Shown: positions 7,601-14,554 of the stretch, piece after piece
Layout: the number at the start of each line of letters is the position of its first letter
Position numbering within the stretch: the stretch's first letter is position 1
Assembly: GCA_003164335.1 (NCBI GenBank)
Contig: PLTF01000013.1
Coordinates: 1 to 36,296 of the forward strand
DNA: 36,296 nucleotides
Origin: Fibrobacterota bacterium
Lineage (GTDB): Bacteria > Fibrobacterota > Chitinivibrionia > Chitinivibrionales > Chitinispirillaceae
Direction: 5' to 3'
Program-made: the position numbers and the translations under genes
Notes under the pieces: generated by a model
Told to the model about the DNA's origin: nothing
The model's input: the letters and a program-made list of their open reading frames with translations, nothing else
Databases searched by the model: none

Positions 7601-8516
7601 TCATGCGGCGCACGAGGTCCTCGGAATCTATGAGGCCAAGCGCGGATTTATCGGCATCGAGCACGATGACGTACCGGTGCCGCTTTTCGGTAAGATGGTT
7701 TACAATGTTGAAATACTGGGCATCCGCATCGATACAATGCTGCTCTCCGCTTTTCATGACCAGCGAAACCGGGGAGTCTTTCTCCTTTTCCCACTGCCGT
7801 TTGACAGGTTCGAGAAGGCGATCGCGGCCTGCTCCCATATCGTATAGTAACCAGAGGCTCTCGGGATCAACCATGCGCTCGGGGAAGGTTGCCGTAAAAA
7901 GGTCGGCAAGATCCACGATACCGGTGAGCCTGCCGTTCTTATCCACCACCGGCAAGATGGTTACGCCCGAGCTCTCCATGCGCCGCACGGCGAGAAGCAC
8001 CGAGTCGTTCTGCCGAACGCTGACATCGCAGCTGATAAGTTCGCGGGCGGTTACGGTATCGTCGACTTCGACCGCTTTTTTATCCAGGTCAAGGAGAAGA
8101 TCGCGGGCGGACTTGGCATTTTCGAGGATATGCGTGTAATGCGTGACCACATTGGCTATGGTCTTGAGCACTTTGAGATAGATCTGCGCCTTCTGCTTCG
8201 AGGTAATGACCGCGAACACATACTTAATGCTGCGACGCCGCTCTTCGATAATGACGGACAGTTCCTTATCGAGCCGCATGAAAAGCACCATGACCTGCGG
8301 CACTCCGTCGATGTAGCCATGGGGCAGGAGCAGGCGATGGCCGATATACATCGTCCCGTGATGTTCGCGCCGGACGATTGCGCTGCGGATTTCATCCTCC
8401 CCGATTCCTGCAATTGAAGAGAACTTTGCGACGATCGTATCGATGATTTCGCCATAGCTGTCGCAGTGGTAATCGAGAAAAATGAGCCTTTTGTCGAGGA
8501 TACTGCTGAGTTTCAT
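7590..8516 (-). CDS. PTS EIIA(Ntr)-like domain fused to two CBS domains
   Basis: This 308-residue protein starts with a type-2 PTS EIIA fold (about 1-135, LSSILDKRLIFLDY). It keeps the phospho-acceptor histidine in LLLPHGYIDG (His66), in the position of the active His of PtsN and fructose EIIA. Two CBS motifs follow: LISCDVSVRQNDS...GIVDLADLF, and VSLVMKSGEQHCIDAD...GLIDSEDLV. No EI, HPr or sugar permease is in the window. It is therefore likely a regulatory EIIA that couples phosphorylation state and nucleotide sensing (inference). The start is ATG at 8516 with GGAG 8 nt upstream; a longer frame to 8687 lacks a ribosome site. Its stop overlaps the convergent ligA by 11 nt. The companion DUF190-CBS gene is another orphan CBS regulator nearby. 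Confidence 0.82.
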   Translation of the reverse strand: MKLSSILDKRLIFLDYHCDSYGEIIDTIVAKFSSIAGIGEDEIRSAIVRREHHGTMYIGHRLLLPHGYIDGVPQVMVLFMRLDKELSVIIEERRRSIKYVFAVITSKQKAQIYLKVLKTIANVVTHYTHILENAKSARDLLLDLDKKAVEVDDTVTARELISCDVSVRQNDSVLLAVRRMESSGVTILPVVDKNGRLTGIVDLADLFTATFPERMVDPESLWLLYDMGAGRDRLLEPVKRQWEKEKDSPVSLVMKSGEQHCIDADAQYFNIVNHLTEKRHRYVIVLDADKSALGLIDSEDLVRRMIKA

Positions 8517-8585
8517 GATAGTCGCTCCGTTCGTCTTCGGGAGGGTCGGGCAGCAGGGGAGAAGCCTTCTCCCTATATATAGAAA

Positions 8586-8614
8586 ATGCCGGACGGGGGG
8601 TACCCATCCGGCAT
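8586..8614 (-). terminator. intrinsic terminator of the lipoprotein gene
   Basis: An inverted repeat of 12-bp arms (ATGCCGGACGGG and CCCATCCGGCAT, one mismatch) lies 30 nt past the minus-strand stop at 8644. On the minus strand it is followed by TTTTCTATATAT. A second small hairpin (GGGAGAA with TTCTCCC, 8557-8573) lies next to it, in the leader of the EIIA-CBS gene. Confidence 0.65.
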
Positions 8615-8643
8615 ACGCTGCCCTCAGCCCGCAGTAATCGGAG

Positions 8644-9252
8644 CTACTGCTTTTTCGAGGGGGCCTTTTCCTTTTTTGCCGGGGCAAGTTTCTCGGCGGC
8701 GGTTACGAGATTGGCCATTTTTTCCTGGGCTATGTTGGCCTTTTCCTTGGCAAGAAGGAGATTATCGGTGCCTATTGCGTCCTCAGCCTCTTTCACGGTG
8801 GACAACGCCAGATCGAGATCGGCCTTCAGGGAATCGGCCGCCTTCTTCTTTTTGACCACGGTTTTAAGAATGGCGGTGATGCTGTCCGCCTGCGAATGGG
8901 AGCGATCGATCAGGTCCTTCGCCTCACTCTGAAGCTGCGTCTTGGCGGTTACCACCTCGTCCTGCGCGCTCTGAGCCGCTTTGAGGGCGCTCGCCAGTGT
9001 TTCGGAAATTTTATTATATTTTCGCATGAACGGTAATTTCCGGTTTTCCTCTTTAATCTGGTTCATCGCGAGTTGATAGGACATTTCAGCGGCCTTAAGC
9101 TGGGAGAGCGCATATTGCTCTGCGCCGATGCTCCGCGCCGAGTCAAGGGCCTGCTTCGCGTCATGCATTGCCTGTTCCGGCGCCTGAGCGCATCCGATGA
9201 GAAAGGCGGCGACCACTGAACCAAGAACAATACCGTATATCCGTGACTTCAT
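8644..9252 (-). CDS. coiled-coil outer-membrane lipoprotein, DUF4398-like
   Basis: This 202-residue lipoprotein has a signal peptide MKSRIYGIVLGSVVAAFLIG followed by the lipobox cysteine (LIGC at about 18-21). The mature part is almost wholly Ala/Lys/Glu-rich helix with heptad character (QAMHDAKQALDSARSIGAEQ and onward) and a Lys/Pro-rich C-terminus. The segment SIGAEQYALSQLKAAEMSYQ resembles DUF4398 domains, often found in periplasmic or outer-membrane lipoproteins linked to OmpA-type proteins. A role in envelope architecture is likely but unproven. The start is ATG at 9252 with AAAGGAG 7 nt upstream. A longer frame to 9318 would bury the signal peptide. The residue after the lipobox Cys is Ala, not Asp, which is compatible with Lol-dependent transport to the outer membrane in enterobacterial terms. 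Confidence 0.8.
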   Translation of the reverse strand: MKSRIYGIVLGSVVAAFLIGCAQAPEQAMHDAKQALDSARSIGAEQYALSQLKAAEMSYQLAMNQIKEENRKLPFMRKYNKISETLASALKAAQSAQDEVVTAKTQLQSEAKDLIDRSHSQADSITAILKTVVKKKKAADSLKADLDLALSTVKEAEDAIGTDNLLLAKEKANIAQEKMANLVTAAEKLAPAKKEKAPSKKQ

Positions 9253-9369
9253 GCTGCGACTCCTTTGATAAGGTGAACAGTGATTTTTGGTGAACGCTGC
9301 AAATCTTCGTATGTCCATGATACGGCGCGGGACAGCCGGACTGCCCGGCGAGGACGAATAAGATAAATT

Positions 9370-9879
9370 ATGCGCGATGAAACGTCAAAATTCCTTGACT
9401 TATCGGGAGAATATCCAGCCGATTCGTCCAAATCGAATTCGTTTATCGTGATGCCGGCGACCTCCGGCGAGGAGGCGGAGCTGACCGCTCTTGCGGCGCT
9501 TTGCGAAAAACGGCCGTGGTCCCGGGAAAATATCGCTTCCGAACTCGCCGGTGGGCTCGCCTTCCATTTTTTGCTCCGAACCGCCGGCGAGGGGAGGCTC
9601 TGCTGCTTCGTCCTGGCCAGGATGGTGATCGATGTCCTCGATATCTATAATGTGGGCACCCATCCGGAATTCCGTCGGAGGGGTTGCGCACGGTTTCTGC
9701 TCAATCATGCCCTTCGGGAGGCGAAGAATCGCGGCGGCAAAACCGCCTGCCTGGAGGTCCGTGCCAATAATACTGCTGCACGCGCATGCTATGAATCCCT
9801 CGGGTTTCGCATCGATTCGGTGCGGAAGAAATATTATGATGGGGAGGAAGATGCGATATTGATGAGCAGGGTACTATAA
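9370..9879 (+). CDS. rimI: GNAT N-acetyltransferase, RimI-like
   Basis: This 169-residue acetyltransferase has the RimI pattern. PWSRENIASEL comes early, then DVLDIYNVGTHPEFRRRGCA (motif A, acetyl-CoA pyrophosphate loop), LEVRANNTAARACYESLGF (motif B) and the RimI-type ending YYDGEEDAILM. RimI acetylates the N-terminal alanine of ribosomal protein S18, and the close match of motif B and the ending makes that the leading guess. The first about 25 residues are Ser-rich and not RimI-like. A second ATG at 9451 would give a more typical length, but neither start has a good Shine-Dalgarno. No neighbour (TsaB, TsaD) supports the assignment. The region downstream is the long repeat-rich gap. Confidence 0.78.
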   Translation: MRDETSKFLDLSGEYPADSSKSNSFIVMPATSGEEAELTALAALCEKRPWSRENIASELAGGLAFHFLLRTAGEGRLCCFVLARMVIDVLDIYNVGTHPEFRRRGCARFLLNHALREAKNRGGKTACLEVRANNTAARACYESLGFRIDSVRKKYYDGEEDAILMSRVL

Positions 9880-9917
9880 TATCATTAATATCATTTGAGA
9901 CGTGCTGCTCAGGTGAG

Positions 9918-9976
9918 GAAACCGAGCTTAGATCAAAGGCCCTTGATGGGGAAACCTCGCTACGCGGGTTTCCCCT
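9918..9976 (+). repeat. dispersed 39-bp repeat with terminal hairpin (copy 1)
   Basis: The 39-bp unit at 9918-9956 (GAAACCGAGCTTAGATC...GGGGAAACC) matches two tandem units at 36149-36220. It runs into a stem-loop, GGGGAAACC with GGGTTTCCCC, around 9948-9975. Confidence 0.7.
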
Positions 9977-10022
9977 GGCCTGAAGCCGCGAAAGACACGC
10001 GTTTTCAGGCACACCCTTTCCT

Positions 10023-10074
10023 GCGGGAGGGGGAGGCTATGTTTGCCTGAAGGCAAACGCTCTCCCCCTCCCGC
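10023..10074. repeat. long GC-rich inverted repeat (hairpin)
   Basis: The arms begin GCGGGAGGGGGAG and end CTCCCCCTCCCGC, with inner arms GTTTGCC and GGCAAAC around a TGAA loop. There is only a small internal mismatch. It overlaps the inverted copy of the repeat at 10048-10101. It could act as a transcription barrier after rimI, but there is no clean T-run. Confidence 0.75.
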
Positions 10075-10101
10075 AACGCCCTCTTTTAGGGTAGAAAAAA
10101 C
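10048..10101 (-). repeat. inverted copy of the CTAC/GCGTTGCGGG repeat
   Basis: Read on the minus strand it is GTTTTTTCTACCCTAAAAGA, followed by GGGCGTTGCGGGAGGGGGAG and then AGCGTTTGCC. This matches the starts of the two direct copies at 10184 and 10373. Confidence 0.65.
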
Positions 10102-10183
10102 AGAGAAAAAGGAAGGCTTCAGGCTTCAGACCTCAGGCTTTAGGGAAAGATTTCAAAACCATTTCTTTTGTAGCCTTTTCCTT

Positions 10184-10308
10184 GTGTTTTCTACATAGTG
10201 AGAGCGTTGCGGGGGTGCGAGAGCGTTCGCCGAATGGTTTGGACTTTTTTTGATTTTATTATACCTCTCCGGGCGGAGAGGTCCGGCCGCCTTGGGCCGG
10301 GGTGAGGT
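10184..10308 (+). repeat. direct repeat copy A (about 125 bp)
   Basis: The copy starts GTGTTTTCTAC, continues AGCGTTGCGGGGGTGCGAGA and ends in hairpin ACCTCTCC/GGAGAGGT (10263-10282) plus GGGCCGGGGTGAGGT. It pairs with copy B about 189 bp downstream, at roughly 80% identity by eye. Confidence 0.75.
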
Positions 10309-10372
10309 CAAAGGCATGCAAACCAATAAATCCCTGGGTCGAAGACCCAGGCCACACTTTTATCATCTTTTA

Positions 10373-10497
10373 TGTTTTTTCTACCATACGGGAGCGTTGC
10401 GGGGGTGCGAGAGCGCCTGCTGAATGTTGGGATTTTTTTGCTTTTATAATACCTCTCCTTGTGGGAGAGGTCCGGTCGCTTTGGGCCGGGGTGAGGT
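10373..10497 (+). repeat. direct repeat copy B (about 125 bp)
   Basis: The order of blocks is the same as in copy A: TGTTTTTTCTAC, AGCGTTGCGGGGGTGCGAGA, an AT-rich spacer, hairpin ACCTCTCC/GGAGAGGT and TTGGGCCGGGGTGAGGT. Confidence 0.75.
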
Positions 10498-10633
10498 TCG
10501 CACCTCCGCTGGAAGGGGTGCGCCAAAGACCCCGCAAGCCCGGCTTTGCGGGCGCGGAGGCTTTGGCCAGGGGGGCGGTTCCCCCACCAGAGAACGCGCT
10601 AATAGCCAATCTCATAGAAAGGATTAGAGCACT

Positions 10634-11488
10634 ATGAAATATATCGGTCCCCATGTTTCCATCTCCGGCGGCATCCAGAACGCTCCCCTGAACGCACAAA
10701 AGTTAGGAGCCACCGGGTTCGGCCTCTTCACCAAGAATCAGCGGCAATGGGCTGCAGCCCCCTATACTGCCGAAAATGTGAATGAATTCAGGAAGAATCT
10801 GTCGGAGTGCGGCTACTCGGCGAAGCAGGCTCTTGCGCACGACGGCTACCTCATCAATCTTGGGAATCCCGACCCAGCCATGTACGAGAAGTCGTATGCG
10901 GCGCTGGTCGATGAAATGCGGAGGTGCAGCCTTATCGGCCTGTCGCTTCTCAATATCCACCCGGGAAGCCACTTGCGGCTCATCAGTGAGGAGGCGTGCA
11001 TGCGGCAGATAGCGGAAGCGGTAAACCGGGCGCATGCAGAGACCGAAGGCGTAACGGTTGTCTTCGAAAATACCGCCGGCCAGGGATCAAACGTCGGGTA
11101 CACATTCGAGCAGATCGCCTTCATGATAAACCACGTTGCGGATAAATCGCGCGTCGGATTCTGCCTCGACACCTGCCATGCGTTCGCCGCAGGGTACGAT
11201 CTCCGGACAAAGAAAAGTTACAACGCGGTTATGCAATCACTGGACGCCATTGTCGGTTTCAGGTACCTGCGCGGCGTGCATCTTAACGATGCCCTCGCCG
11301 TCGCTACCCTTGGGAGCCATCGGGACCGCCACCAGAGCATCGGCAAGGGTAATCTGGGGCTCGACGCCTTCCGGTTTCTCATGCGCGACGAACGATTCGA
11401 GGAGATCCCCCTGGTTCTAGAAACCATCGATGAGAGTTTGTGGCCGCAGGAGATAGCGATGCTCAAAAGCATAGCCGGCCAGGAATGA
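10634..11488 (+). CDS. nfo: endonuclease IV (AP endonuclease)
   Basis: This 284-residue TIM-barrel AP endonuclease cleaves 5' of abasic sites during base excision repair, using three zinc ions. Metal-ligand motifs are in place: LAHDGYLIN, NIHPGSH, VVFENTAGQG, CLDTCHAFAAG, GVHLND, the His/Asp-rich HRDRHQSIGKG and LETID. Length is typical. The start is ATG at 10634, with AAAGGA about 11 nt upstream. It lies directly after the repeat block, whose last stem-loops may influence its leader. After the stop there is only a weak AT-rich hairpin (GATGAAAAT/ATTTTCATC, 11487-11514), without a T-run. The MutY-like glycosylase at the window start acts in the same repair pathway but is not linked in an operon. 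Confidence 0.97.
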   Translation: MKYIGPHVSISGGIQNAPLNAQKLGATGFGLFTKNQRQWAAAPYTAENVNEFRKNLSECGYSAKQALAHDGYLINLGNPDPAMYEKSYAALVDEMRRCSLIGLSLLNIHPGSHLRLISEEACMRQIAEAVNRAHAETEGVTVVFENTAGQGSNVGYTFEQIAFMINHVADKSRVGFCLDTCHAFAAGYDLRTKKSYNAVMQSLDAIVGFRYLRGVHLNDALAVATLGSHRDRHQSIGKGNLGLDAFRFLMRDERFEEIPLVLETIDESLWPQEIAMLKSIAGQE

Positions 11489-11915
11489 TGAAAATGACGT
11501 ATAAGATTTTCATCGTTCCCGAGGTTTCCGATAATTATATTATCATCTATTGGTAATAAAAAATTGCTATTGCTGTAACAGTACACAAATACGAATTTTT
11601 GTGGAATTATAATTTCATTGTCTGGCCGACATGCAATATTTCCAAAGCAAGGTTTGAGGCCGATTAAGGAATACAAATTACTAAGCAGTTTATAAGTAAG
11701 TTCTCCGGCAAAGACCGTTCGCCCTGAGCCTGTCGAAGAGAGAGCAAATATTGCAGGCCGTTCATGGTTTGCTTCGACGGGCTCAGCACAGGCTTGCTCA
11801 CCACGAACGGTTTTATGTGCTTATACTGGGGAACTGTTTAGTAAGATGAAACGGCATATTCCGGTGCAATCTGTCGGATATGCACTTACTTACGAAAGAA
11901 GAAGGGGGAGATGGT
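11489..11915. other. 427-bp intergenic region holding a MITE-like element
   Basis: Apart from the weak hairpin after nfo and the 167-bp element at 11678-11844, I see no gene and no clear promoter. The last 71 nt before the next start contain its ribosome site. Confidence 0.6.
11678..11844 (+). mobile_element. 167-bp MITE-like inverted-repeat element, copy 1
   Basis: The ends are TTACTAAGCAGTT at the left and, read inward from the right, TTACTAAACAGTT (12 of 13 identical). Nested inside are arms CTGAGCCTGTCGAAG (11724-11738) and CTTCGACGGGCTCAG (11772-11786), and an outer pair CCGTTCG/CGAACGG. It has no coding capacity. Copy 2 at 14313-14479 has the same length and the same nested arms. The CTGAGCCTGTCGAAG core is, from memory, a common dispersed motif in many bacterial genomes. 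Confidence 0.75.
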
Positions 11916-14171
11916 ATGAACAAAGCCAAGGCCGGCCTTTCTCGCATCGCCACGATCACCCTGCTGTTTCTGGTCGGGTATGGGGCAAGAGTCCATGGGG
12001 TGCCGGTGTCGAGCCAGCTCTATTCCGGTTGGACCAACTACAAAGATTATACGATGGACCCGAGCGCTGCAGGAATTGGCTCCAACCTGATAAAATTTCC
12101 GGTTCTGGTCCGGCTGACCAGCGTCAATTCTGCGATTTTAAGCAGCCCGACCAGTCCTGCCGATCTGCGTTTTGCCAAGGGGAGCAACCTCAACGTGGCC
12201 TATCCCTATCAAATCGATGAGTGGGATACGGCGAACCATCAGGCTTCCATCTGGGTGCTGGTCGATACGGTGTTTTCCGCATCCACGGCGCAGAGCTTCC
12301 GGATGTACTGGGGCAACGATACGGCAATCGCCGGATCGAATGCAACGGCGGTTTTCGATACCGGCAACGGGTTTGCCGGAGTATACCATTTCAGCAATAA
12401 TATCTTCGATGCAACCGCGTACGCCAGGAATGCCACCGTTGCCAGCGCAACCGATACCCTGGGAATCATCGGCCATGCGAGGAAATTTGTAGAAGCCAAT
12501 AACGACTCGGTCATGATCCCCGGTCTCATGGGCAGTAATGCGACGGTAACGCTCTCATTATGGGTCAATGAAACTGCGATAGGCGGAAGCGCGAATGGGG
12601 TGGATCTCATCTCGCTTGGGGATAATGCCGCCATCCGTTCGCTTTACAATAATTCCACACCGCTGCTGGACTCCCTCAATGGTTTTTACTATGGCAATAG
12701 CAACTGGCAGAATGTCTATTCGTCCGGCGGAACCAGTGTCCTGGGGCAGGGATGGAAATACCTCGCCTATGTAATCAACCCGGCTTCTTCGACCGAACAG
12801 GTATATCTCAATGGTCAGGTAATTGCATCGGGAACCTTGAATTACGCTATAAATTATTCGGGGCGGGGCGCCAATACCCTTATCGGTCATCATGCCAATG
12901 GAAATAGCGCTTATTACGGGCTCGGCGGCCTGATCGACGAACCTCGTGTCGATAAAGTTGCCCGCAGCTCGGATTGGATCAACTTCTGCTACGCAACCCA
13001 GAACCCGAAGCAGACCGCGGTTTTCGAAGTCCCTGCCGTGCCGACCCTTACCGCCCCTACCAATAATGCCGTGAATCAGCCGGTAACGCCGAACCTGATG
13101 TGGACCATGGGAAGTTCGGCCACGTCCTATAGCGTGCTTATTTCAACATCTTCCAGCTTCGGCACCACGGTGTTCAGCCAGTCGGGAATTCCGACGACCT
13201 CAACTACTGCCGCCGGTCTGGCGAACACTACTACCTATTACTGGGAGGTGAATGCTACGAATGTAACCCTGACGAGCGCCTGGTCGGGCATCTGGAGCTT
13301 TACGACCACCTCGACTCCTCCGCCCGGAGCCCCGGTTCTCGCAACCCCGACAAACGGCGCAACGGCGCAGCCGGTGGCCCTGAGCCTGAACTGGGGAACG
13401 GTCAATCTGGCGACCTCGTACGGCGCACGGGTTTCGACCAATTCAAGTTTCAGTCCGGGTAGCCTGGCATTCTCGCAGAGCGGCCTCACCTCCCATACGG
13501 TTGCGATTTCCGGCCTTGCCAATTCGACGGTCTACTACTGGTCCGCCAACGCAGCGAATGCGGGAGGCAGCGGGAGCTGGTCTTCGGTCTGGAGTTTTAC
13601 GACGAATGGAGCCCCCCCCAGCGCGGCTCCGCAGCTTTCGGCTCCCGGCGACGGGTTGGGCGGCTTTAGCATTCCGGTTACGTTTCAGTGGCAGACGGTA
13701 ACCGGCGCATCCTCGTACGAATTGCAGGTAGGGACTGCGCAGGCGTTTGGTTCGACGGTTCTTGATCAGACCGGGATTACCGGAAACTCCATCTCCGTGA
13801 AGAGCCTTTCTGGAAATATGGGGTATTACTGGCGCGCTGCCGCATGGAACGGCAACGGAGCCGGTCCCTGGTCAAGCGTCTGGTATTTCGGGACATCAGG
13901 TACCCGCACTATAACCAGGGCCAATGCGGCCGTTCATCCCGATTTCTCGGTGCATGGCGGAGTTCTTTCATACTCTCTTCCGGCGTCCGGAGCGGTTGAG
14001 ATCTCTTTCAGCGACCTGCTTGGAAGGGTTGCACTGATGCTGAATCGAAAACAAATTGCCGGAAAGTACGCGGTCGATCTCAAAACCTGCAACCTTGCAG
14101 CCGGACAGTATCTTGTCCGCTTTAAAGCAGCCGGCTTGGAGAAGAGGGCATCTGTCTTGATAACGAGGTAG
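11916..14171 (+). CDS. secreted DUF2341-LamG protein with three FN3-like repeats and C-terminal sorting tail
   Basis: This 751-residue exported protein has a signal peptide (1 to about 28, MNKAKAGLSRIATITLLFLV). A DUF2341 domain follows (about 45-140, KFPVLVRLTSVNS...SFRMYWGN), then a LamG/concanavalin-like domain (about 150-360, GVYHFSNN, LIDEPRVDKVAR). Three fibronectin III-like repeats end in WSFTT or an equivalent (about 375-660). The C-terminal tail of about 75 residues (GAVEISFSDLLGRVALMLN) resembles type IX secretion sorting domains. Such proteins usually sit on the cell surface and bind glycans or other ligands; the ligand is unknown. The start is ATG at 11916 with GGGGGAG 5 nt upstream. 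It shares architecture with the genes at 27661 and 29975. A MITE-like element ends 71 nt upstream, and a second copy lies downstream. Confidence 0.85.
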   Translation: MNKAKAGLSRIATITLLFLVGYGARVHGVPVSSQLYSGWTNYKDYTMDPSAAGIGSNLIKFPVLVRLTSVNSAILSSPTSPADLRFAKGSNLNVAYPYQIDEWDTANHQASIWVLVDTVFSASTAQSFRMYWGNDTAIAGSNATAVFDTGNGFAGVYHFSNNIFDATAYARNATVASATDTLGIIGHARKFVEANNDSVMIPGLMGSNATVTLSLWVNETAIGGSANGVDLISLGDNAAIRSLYNNSTPLLDSLNGFYYGNSNWQNVYSSGGTSVLGQGWKYLAYVINPASSTEQVYLNGQVIASGTLNYAINYSGRGANTLIGHHANGNSAYYGLGGLIDEPRVDKVARSSDWINFCYATQNPKQTAVFEVPAVPTLTAPTNNAVNQPVTPNLMWTMGSSATSYSVLISTSSSFGTTVFSQSGIPTTSTTAAGLANTTTYYWEVNATNVTLTSAWSGIWSFTTTSTPPPGAPVLATPTNGATAQPVALSLNWGTVNLATSYGARVSTNSSFSPGSLAFSQSGLTSHTVAISGLANSTVYYWSANAANAGGSGSWSSVWSFTTNGAPPSAAPQLSAPGDGLGGFSIPVTFQWQTVTGASSYELQVGTAQAFGSTVLDQTGITGNSISVKSLSGNMGYYWRAAAWNGNGAGPWSSVWYFGTSGTRTITRANAAVHPDFSVHGGVLSYSLPASGAVEISFSDLLGRVALMLNRKQIAGKYAVDLKTCNLAAGQYLVRFKAAGLEKRASVLITR

Positions 14172-14554
14172 AACCGGGGATAGTATAAAAAAATTCCCCA
14201 GGCGCGAAACGGAATAGTTATATTATTGTAGAGTAGTATTGTAATATGCGGTATGATCAAAAGGCCGGAGCAAACCTCTGGGATCTTTGTACCAATCCGG
14301 AGATGTGCCGGATTGCTAATCGGTTCATAAGCAGGTGACAGCAAACACCGTTCGCCCTGAGCCTGTCGAAGGGCGAGTTACCGGTAAGGCGGATGATCAT
14401 GGCTTGCTTCGACGGGCTCAGCACCGGCCCGCTTGCCATGAACGGTTTGAGGTGGGATTACTTATGAATTGCTAAGTAACCCCTTGGGGTCAGAATTATT
14501 GAAAGAATACAATAATTACGTTCACATTTAATCTTTTATTGAGGAGGGTGTGGT
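14172..14554. other. 383-bp intergenic region holding the second MITE-like element
   Basis: It contains the element at 14313-14479 and an AT-rich stretch before the ribosome site GAGGAGGG of the next gene. I see no gene and no convincing promoter pair. Confidence 0.6.
14313..14479 (+). mobile_element. 167-bp MITE-like inverted-repeat element, copy 2
   Basis: The left end is TTGCTAATCGGTTCATAAG. The right end read inward is TTACTTAGCAATTCATAAG (14 of 19 identical). A 25-bp block beginning ACCGTTCGCCCTGAG and the arm GCTTCGACGGGCTCAGCAC are identical to copy 1. Orientation and length match copy 1, while the loop between the arms has diverged. Confidence 0.75.

Larger units (their letters stand above)
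9880..10633. other. 754-bp gene-free block of repeats and hairpins
   Basis: I see no credible gene here. The block contains a 39-bp dispersed repeat with hairpin (9918-9976), a long GC-rich hairpin (10023-10074), and three copies of a motif starting with a T-run plus CTAC and GCGTTGCGGG (one inverted, two direct). It also has a short degenerate repeat of CTTCAGGCTTCAG (about 10115-10145) and small stem-loops at 10333-10351 (CCTGGGTC/GACCCAGG) and 10531-10552 (CCCGCAA/TTGCGGG). An apparent reading frame over 10302-10637 is repeat-derived. Confidence 0.7.

Noticed and set aside
10184-10497. CRISPR-like spacing of repeats
   Set aside because: There are only two direct copies about 190 bp apart, the repeats are imperfect and long, and there are no cas genes. 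Not a CRISPR array.
10302-10637. 111-residue plus-strand frame before nfo
   Set aside because: It spans repeat copy B and hairpins, has no ribosome site or family-like composition, and overlaps the nfo start.
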